NCBI GenBank assembly: GCA_041568335.1
Contig: JBFFZZ010000103.1
Coordinates: 1 to 9,820 of the forward strand
From: WVWW01 sp041568335
GTDB lineage: Bacteria > Acidobacteriota > Polarisedimenticolia > Polarisedimenticolales > Polarisedimenticolaceae
DNA length: 9,820 bases
Direction: 5' to 3'
Part shown: one piece after another, positions 6,550 to 9,820 of the stretch
How the letters are laid out: each line of letters starts with the position of its first letter
Position numbering within the stretch: the stretch's first letter is position 1
Program-made: the position numbers and the translations under genes
Notes under the pieces: model-generated
What the model saw: only the letters and a program-made list of their open reading frames with translations
Databases searched by the model: none
Told to the model about the DNA's origin: nothing

Positions 6550-6759
6550 ATGGCCGCGATCCCCAGCTTGATCCTCACCGCGATCACGGAACGCCTGAGC
6601 AACCTGCGGTTCCCGACCCTGTTCACCGTCCTGGCGGTGGTGTTCGTGATCGATCTCCTGATCCCCGATCTGGTTCCCTTCGTGGACGAGTTGTTGCTGG
6701 CGCTGGACACGCTGATCGTCGGAAGCTTGACGCGGCGCCGCGAGGAGCCCGCCGAATGA
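6550..6759 (+). CDS. Small two-helix membrane protein (resembles DUF6116)
   Basis: A 69-residue protein with two hydrophobic segments (about 22-38 and 42-60) joined by a short acidic/proline turn (DLLIPDLVPFVDE, 35-47), and a basic-acidic tail (TRRREEPAE). The pattern RFPTLF, then DLL-PD-VPF-DELLL, matches small membrane proteins I associate with DUF6116. No function is known to me. ATG 6550 is chosen because it directly precedes the amphipathic start; an upstream in-frame ATG at 6487 overlaps the acetyltransferase start region and adds an unlikely Arg/Trp-rich segment. No clear Shine-Dalgarno is seen. A strong hairpin follows directly after the stop, and the next gene on this strand starts 67 nt later. 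Confidence 0.75.
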   Translation: MAAIPSLILTAITERLSNLRFPTLFTVLAVVFVIDLLIPDLVPFVDELLLALDTLIVGSLTRRREEPAE

Positions 6760-6760
6760 G

Positions 6761-6786
6761 CCGGTCGTTGCCGGGGCCACGACCGG
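6761..6786 (+). repeat. Perfect 8-bp inverted repeat right after the membrane protein gene
   Basis: CCGGTCGT (6761-6768) and ACGACCGG (6779-6786) flank a 10-nt GC-rich loop. It begins one base after the stop codon. There is no U-run, so it is not a classical intrinsic terminator. It may stabilise the 3' end or be an operator, since it overlaps the -35 of the proposed promoter for the next gene. Confidence 0.4.
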
Positions 6787-6796
6787 ATGAGATGAT
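6768..6796 (+). promoter_or_regulatory. Weak sigma-70-type promoter for the secreted protein gene
   Basis: TTGCCG (6768-6773) and GATGAT (6791-6796) are 17 bases apart, each matching four of six consensus positions. The predicted start near 6803 leaves a leader of about 24 nt carrying the Shine-Dalgarno. The match is modest, and read-through from the upstream gene is equally possible. Confidence 0.3.
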
Positions 6797-6826
6797 GAGT
6801 CTTCTGGGGAGGACAAGGAGGGCCCG

Positions 6827-7222
6827 ATGAAGAAGTTCGCGTTCGCCGGCTTGGCCGTCGTTCTGTTGCTTGCCGGAAATCTGACGGTCGCCGATGACAA
6901 GGAAGCGACGACGCTCACCGGTTCCTTCGTCTGGGAACACGGCAACACCACCGGAGACCTCGAGGCCGTATTCACACCCACGGGCGAGGAGACCTGGGAC
7001 GTCTCGTTTCACTTCACCTTCCGCAACAAACCGCACACGTACAGCGGATCGGCGAGGGGCAGTATCGGTAGCGGCGAGCTGAGCGGGAAGGTGCTCAACG
7101 AAAACAAGAAACGGACGTTCACCTTCGAGGGCGCGTTCGAGGACGGCGTCTTCAACGGGACGCACGCCGAGATCGGCGGCGGGGAGAACGTCATGGAAAC
7201 CGGGACGCTGACGCTTGAATAA
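6827..7222 (+). CDS. Small secreted beta-rich protein of unknown function
   Basis: A 131-residue protein with a clear Sec signal peptide: MKKF, a hydrophobic run to about residue 18, and probable cleavage after VA22, giving a mature chain of about 109 residues. No lipobox Cys is present. The mature part alternates aromatic/hydrophobic and Gly/Thr/Ser residues (GDLEAVFTPTGEETWDVSF at 43-61; RTFTFEGAFEDGVFNGTH at 96-113), as expected for an all-beta sandwich or lipocalin-like barrel exported to the periplasm or outside. AAGGAGG at 6815-6821 with 5-nt spacing supports ATG 6827 strongly. Short repeated F/G-x-F strands end in GTHAE and GTLTLE. I do not recognise a named family, and there are no catalytic motifs or cysteines. 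The gene converges on the BNR-repeat protein gene with only 3 nt between stop codons. Confidence 0.85.
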   Translation: MKKFAFAGLAVVLLLAGNLTVADDKEATTLTGSFVWEHGNTTGDLEAVFTPTGEETWDVSFHFTFRNKPHTYSGSARGSIGSGELSGKVLNENKKRTFTFEGAFEDGVFNGTHAEIGGGENVMETGTLTLE

Positions 7223-7225
7223 CGG

Positions 7226-9820
7226 CTAGTTGCAGATCCCGATACGTTGCACGCCGCAGACCCCGGATGCGGACGGCCGCGGGGTCCCCTGCGAGTCGGT
7301 CCCCGCACCCCCCTCGCGCGACCCGTCGTTGGGCAGGATCAGGTAATACTCCGACCCCGAGCCGTGAGCGAACGTCGCCGGCGAGGTCTTGTCGCAGGCG
7401 GAGTCGACGGGACTGTGGCTGTACGCCCCCGTCGAGGCGAGCAGATCCAGGTCACCGGCGTGGATCGCGTACATCTGCCCGGGAAGCATCGCTGCGTTGC
7501 ACGTATCGTTCCAGGTGGCCTCGATCGTCCCCGGCGCGGTGATCTCGAACACGACATCCTGCGGCACGGTTCCGGGCCACTCCATCGGGGAGCAGACCAG
7601 GGGTCCCGCTTCTTCGTATTCGACGAGCACGTTGTCGATGTACCAACCGTCCTCCGTGCCCAAACCTGGGTCCAGGTCCGAGCCGAACACGAATGCCAGG
7701 TACACGGTGCTGCCCTTGTACGGGAGCAGATCGAACGTCGCCGCGGTCCAGCCCCCGGAGGCACCCTGGAAGGCCGGCATCCCCTCGAGCCCGTTGCAGT
7801 TGCCGCTTGCCAGCAGCCCGCCCGGGTAGCCGCCGACGGGATCGATCACCGTGTAGTTGTCGGTGCCGTCCTGCATGAAGTCGATCGCCACGAGGCCGCC
7901 GTCCTGATCGAGGGTGGTGTCGTAGAGGTGGTCGAACGTCAGCGTGGCGGAGATCGCGTTGGCCGGAATCGTGAATCCGGGCCCCCCGTCGGAATCCTTG
8001 CCCCCGTAGTAGAGCCAGGCGTGGTTCTTCGGCGAGTAATAAGAGCCGAAGCCGCGTCCCGCGTGGTAGGTGTTCTCGTGCGACGGATCGTAGAGGTAGA
8101 CCTTCCAGTCGTCGGTAAACCGCGGCTGGCCGTTGCATCCCGAGAGCCCCGGGTTGATGTCCTCGTGGCTCCACTCCAAACCGGGAGAAGGGTCGAAGTC
8201 GTCGTCACCCACGGTCGTCTGGATGGGAGCCGAAAAGGTGCCGATCGTCGCGGTGACGGCGTCGGAGATGTCCTGGAACGGACCCGGCGCGTTTGCCGCG
8301 CTCATGTCGACGAAATCGAAGCTCAGCGGGTCGCCGCAGGTCGCGTCGGGCTCGACGATGAACTCGGCCGTCTGCGGGGAGACCCCGGTCGCCCCGGGAA
8401 AGATGTCGTCGAAGCCGACGACGCCGGCGTTGACCAGCGTGATCCCCGGCGTCGTGGTCTCGAGCCGTCCTTGAGGATCGAGCGCGGTCGCGCCGCCGCC
8501 GTTCCGCAAGGTGACGTCGACTCCCCACGTTTCACCGGGATCGATGTGCGCATCCCCGTTGCCGTCGACCTCGACCGGGGCCGAAGCGGAGTCGAACAAC
8601 AGGATCGGGCTCACGCTTCCGAGCGCGGCCTGCCAGGCGCCGTTGCCGTAGGTCCCCGCGGTGACGATGCCCTGCAGGATGTTGTATTTGAGATCGGTCA
8701 CGACCGCGCCCAGCGGCATCCCGTCCATCCACGGCAACCAGGAGACGCCGCCGTCCGAGCTGCGGTACACCCCGATGTCGTTGCCGACGACGATCTCGCC
8801 GCTGGAGATCATCAAGACGGTGTTGTGCGGCACGTTGGGCAGCCCGGCGCTGCGATCGGTCCAACCGGCGCCCTCGTTCCATTCCCAGACGTGCCCGGTG
8901 TTGAACCCGCCGACGACGGCAAAGGCGCGGGTCGGGTCCGCCGGATCGGAGGCGACGTCGTTGATCGAACGTCCAGGGAGGCCCGAAGTGATGTCGGTCC
9001 AGGTCGAGGCGCCGTCGGTCGTGCGCCAGACCTTGCCGCTCGCGCTTGCGGTCAGCACGTGGTCGGGGAAGTTACGGTTGATCCCGATGTTCTTGAGGCT
9101 CCCCGAGTTGCCGGTGAGGTCCGGTCCCATTTGGGTCCAGTTCGAGCCGTGGTCGTCCGAACGGTAGATGCGATGCGTGCCGAGGTACAGGATGTTCGGG
9201 TTGAGCGGATCCAGCAGGTAGGGCGTGACCCAGTTGCTGCGGTCATTGGCGATGACGCCGTTGTCGCTGTCGCTGATGTCGAAGTAGCTACCGAACAGTC
9301 CGGTGGTCGAACGCCAGACGTTGGGGAATCCGCCGGACGGATAGGACGTGATGTAGGAGTAGTTCGCGTCCTGCGGGTTGATGTGGCAGGTAAACCCGTC
9401 GCCCGTCACGGCCTGCAGCGACCAGACGTTGTTGTTGGTGCGCGCCACCGAGCTGTTGTCCTGGGCCCCGCCGCAGATGCGCTCGGGGTTCTGCGCGTCG
9501 ACGCCGACCGCGTAGAACAGGAAGGTGTTCATGTTGCCGTTCTTGTTGGTGAAGCTGCCGCCCCCGTTGATGCTCTTCCACAGACCTCCGTCCGTGCCGG
9601 TGTAGTACGTGTCCGGGTCGGTCGGATGCATCAACAGGACGTGCGTGTCCTGGTGCACTTTCTGCGAGGAGCCCCAGCCGCCGGTCAGGTCGACGAACGT
9701 CTGCCCGCCGTTGGTCGACTTGAAGCTGCGGATCGTCCCGCGGAAGAGGGTGTCCGGGTCGTCGATCTTGACGCGCAAGACCATGTTGTACCAGCACTGG
9801 CCGTCACAGGCGGCACTCCC
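7226..9820 (-). CDS. Large exported BNR/sortilin-like repeat protein, C-terminal 864 residues (start beyond the right edge)
   Basis: The frame is open to base 9820; Met at 9784 is internal, and the residues before it (CDGQCWYN) already resemble the domain, so the true start lies outside. Positions below count from that Met. Residues 1-390 form a BNR/VPS10-like beta-propeller with repeated S/T-x-D/N-G-G-x-x-W/F motifs near 23, 71, 208, 255 and 342, degenerate ones near 158 and 300, and DP-x-(N/D)P-x-x-x-Y-x-G-T connectors (52-64, 192-203). Then come a Ca-type EF-hand loop DGNGDAHIDPGE (407-418), an adhesion-like beta domain (about 395-515), and a MAM-like sandwich (about 540-722) ending in EDGWYIDNVLVEY. 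A short C-terminal domain with YYLILPNDGSREGG (813-826) and Cys residues 843 and 851 follows. It is probably cell-surface or secreted, for glycan or protein binding; the Asp-box repeats alone do not show sialidase activity. It converges with the small secreted protein gene. Confidence 0.85.
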   Translation of the reverse strand, partial: GSAACDGQCWYNMVLRVKIDDPDTLFRGTIRSFKSTNGGQTFVDLTGGWGSSQKVHQDTHVLLMHPTDPDTYYTGTDGGLWKSINGGGSFTNKNGNMNTFLFYAVGVDAQNPERICGGAQDNSSVARTNNNVWSLQAVTGDGFTCHINPQDANYSYITSYPSGGFPNVWRSTTGLFGSYFDISDSDNGVIANDRSNWVTPYLLDPLNPNILYLGTHRIYRSDDHGSNWTQMGPDLTGNSGSLKNIGINRNFPDHVLTASASGKVWRTTDGASTWTDITSGLPGRSINDVASDPADPTRAFAVVGGFNTGHVWEWNEGAGWTDRSAGLPNVPHNTVLMISSGEIVVGNDIGVYRSSDGGVSWLPWMDGMPLGAVVTDLKYNILQGIVTAGTYGNGAWQAALGSVSPILLFDSASAPVEVDGNGDAHIDPGETWGVDVTLRNGGGATALDPQGRLETTTPGITLVNAGVVGFDDIFPGATGVSPQTAEFIVEPDATCGDPLSFDFVDMSAANAPGPFQDISDAVTATIGTFSAPIQTTVGDDDFDPSPGLEWSHEDINPGLSGCNGQPRFTDDWKVYLYDPSHENTYHAGRGFGSYYSPKNHAWLYYGGKDSDGGPGFTIPANAISATLTFDHLYDTTLDQDGGLVAIDFMQDGTDNYTVIDPVGGYPGGLLASGNCNGLEGMPAFQGASGGWTAATFDLLPYKGSTVYLAFVFGSDLDPGLGTEDGWYIDNVLVEYEEAGPLVCSPMEWPGTVPQDVVFEITAPGTIEATWNDTCNAAMLPGQMYAIHAGDLDLLASTGAYSHSPVDSACDKTSPATFAHGSGSEYYLILPNDGSREGGAGTDSQGTPRPSASGVCGVQRIGICN

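Noticed and set aside
6489..6710. In-frame N-terminal extension of the acetyltransferase
   Set aside because: It would be antisense to the small membrane protein gene and precedes a domain that already begins at residue 5 of the short form.
5587..6768. 8-base complementarity between small RNA bases 5587-5594 and the left arm at 6761-6768
   Set aside because: Eight GC-rich bases are within chance expectation, and both segments are locked in their own hairpins.

Overview
The window is GC-rich bacterial DNA with strong third-position G/C bias in every real gene. It shows no sign of a phage, insertion sequence, CRISPR array, tRNA or rRNA. It reads as a chromosomal housekeeping/accessory region of a free-living heterotroph. 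The secreted sialidase-repeat protein with its short Gly/Ser/Pro-rich, Cys-containing tail, the bacterial SUI1 protein and the small secreted beta-rich protein suggest an Acidobacteriota-like or similar environmental lineage. That placement is a low-confidence inference.

Left part (1-4911, minus strand). Four genes run leftwards: a short membrane-anchored lytic transglycosylase (4911-4279), a class-III PLP aminotransferase of the glutamate-1-semialdehyde-aminomutase type (4227-2836), an aldehyde dehydrogenase-superfamily protein (2778-1021), and malate synthase A (926 to beyond the left edge). Gaps are 51, 57 and 94 nt, so co-transcription is possible. The aminotransferase and the dehydrogenase probably form a metabolic pair: one makes or consumes an amino-aldehyde or keto compound, the other oxidises or acylates the aldehyde. 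Malate synthase would feed glyoxylate and acetyl-CoA into the TCA cycle. The dehydrogenase keeps its catalytic Cys but lacks the usual Asn and Glu of hydrolytic ALDHs, and the aminotransferase departs from HemL at substrate-site positions, so neither should be named by simple homology. A candidate sigma-54 promoter with upstream palindromes precedes the transglycosylase.

Middle (4912-5620). About 700 bases have no credible protein gene but do carry signals: the sigma-54-like site, palindromes, several stem-loops, a minus-strand intrinsic terminator at 5418-5440, and a likely stand-alone small RNA on the plus strand (about 5516-5622). The small RNA has its own sigma-70-type promoter, a 17-pair closing stem with one mismatch, an inner hairpin and a terminal U-run. 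It is the most interesting item here.

Right part (5621-9820). A GNAT acetyltransferase (6488-5979) and an SUI1/eIF1-like protein (5977-5621) are separated by one base on the minus strand and are probably translationally coupled. Divergent to them are a small membrane protein (6550-6759) and a small secreted protein (6827-7222). The window ends with the C-terminal part (at least 864 residues) of a large exported protein with BNR/sortilin-like repeats, one EF-hand-type loop and MAM-like/beta-sandwich C-terminal regions. Its gene runs off the right edge and converges on the small secreted protein gene with a 3-nt gap.
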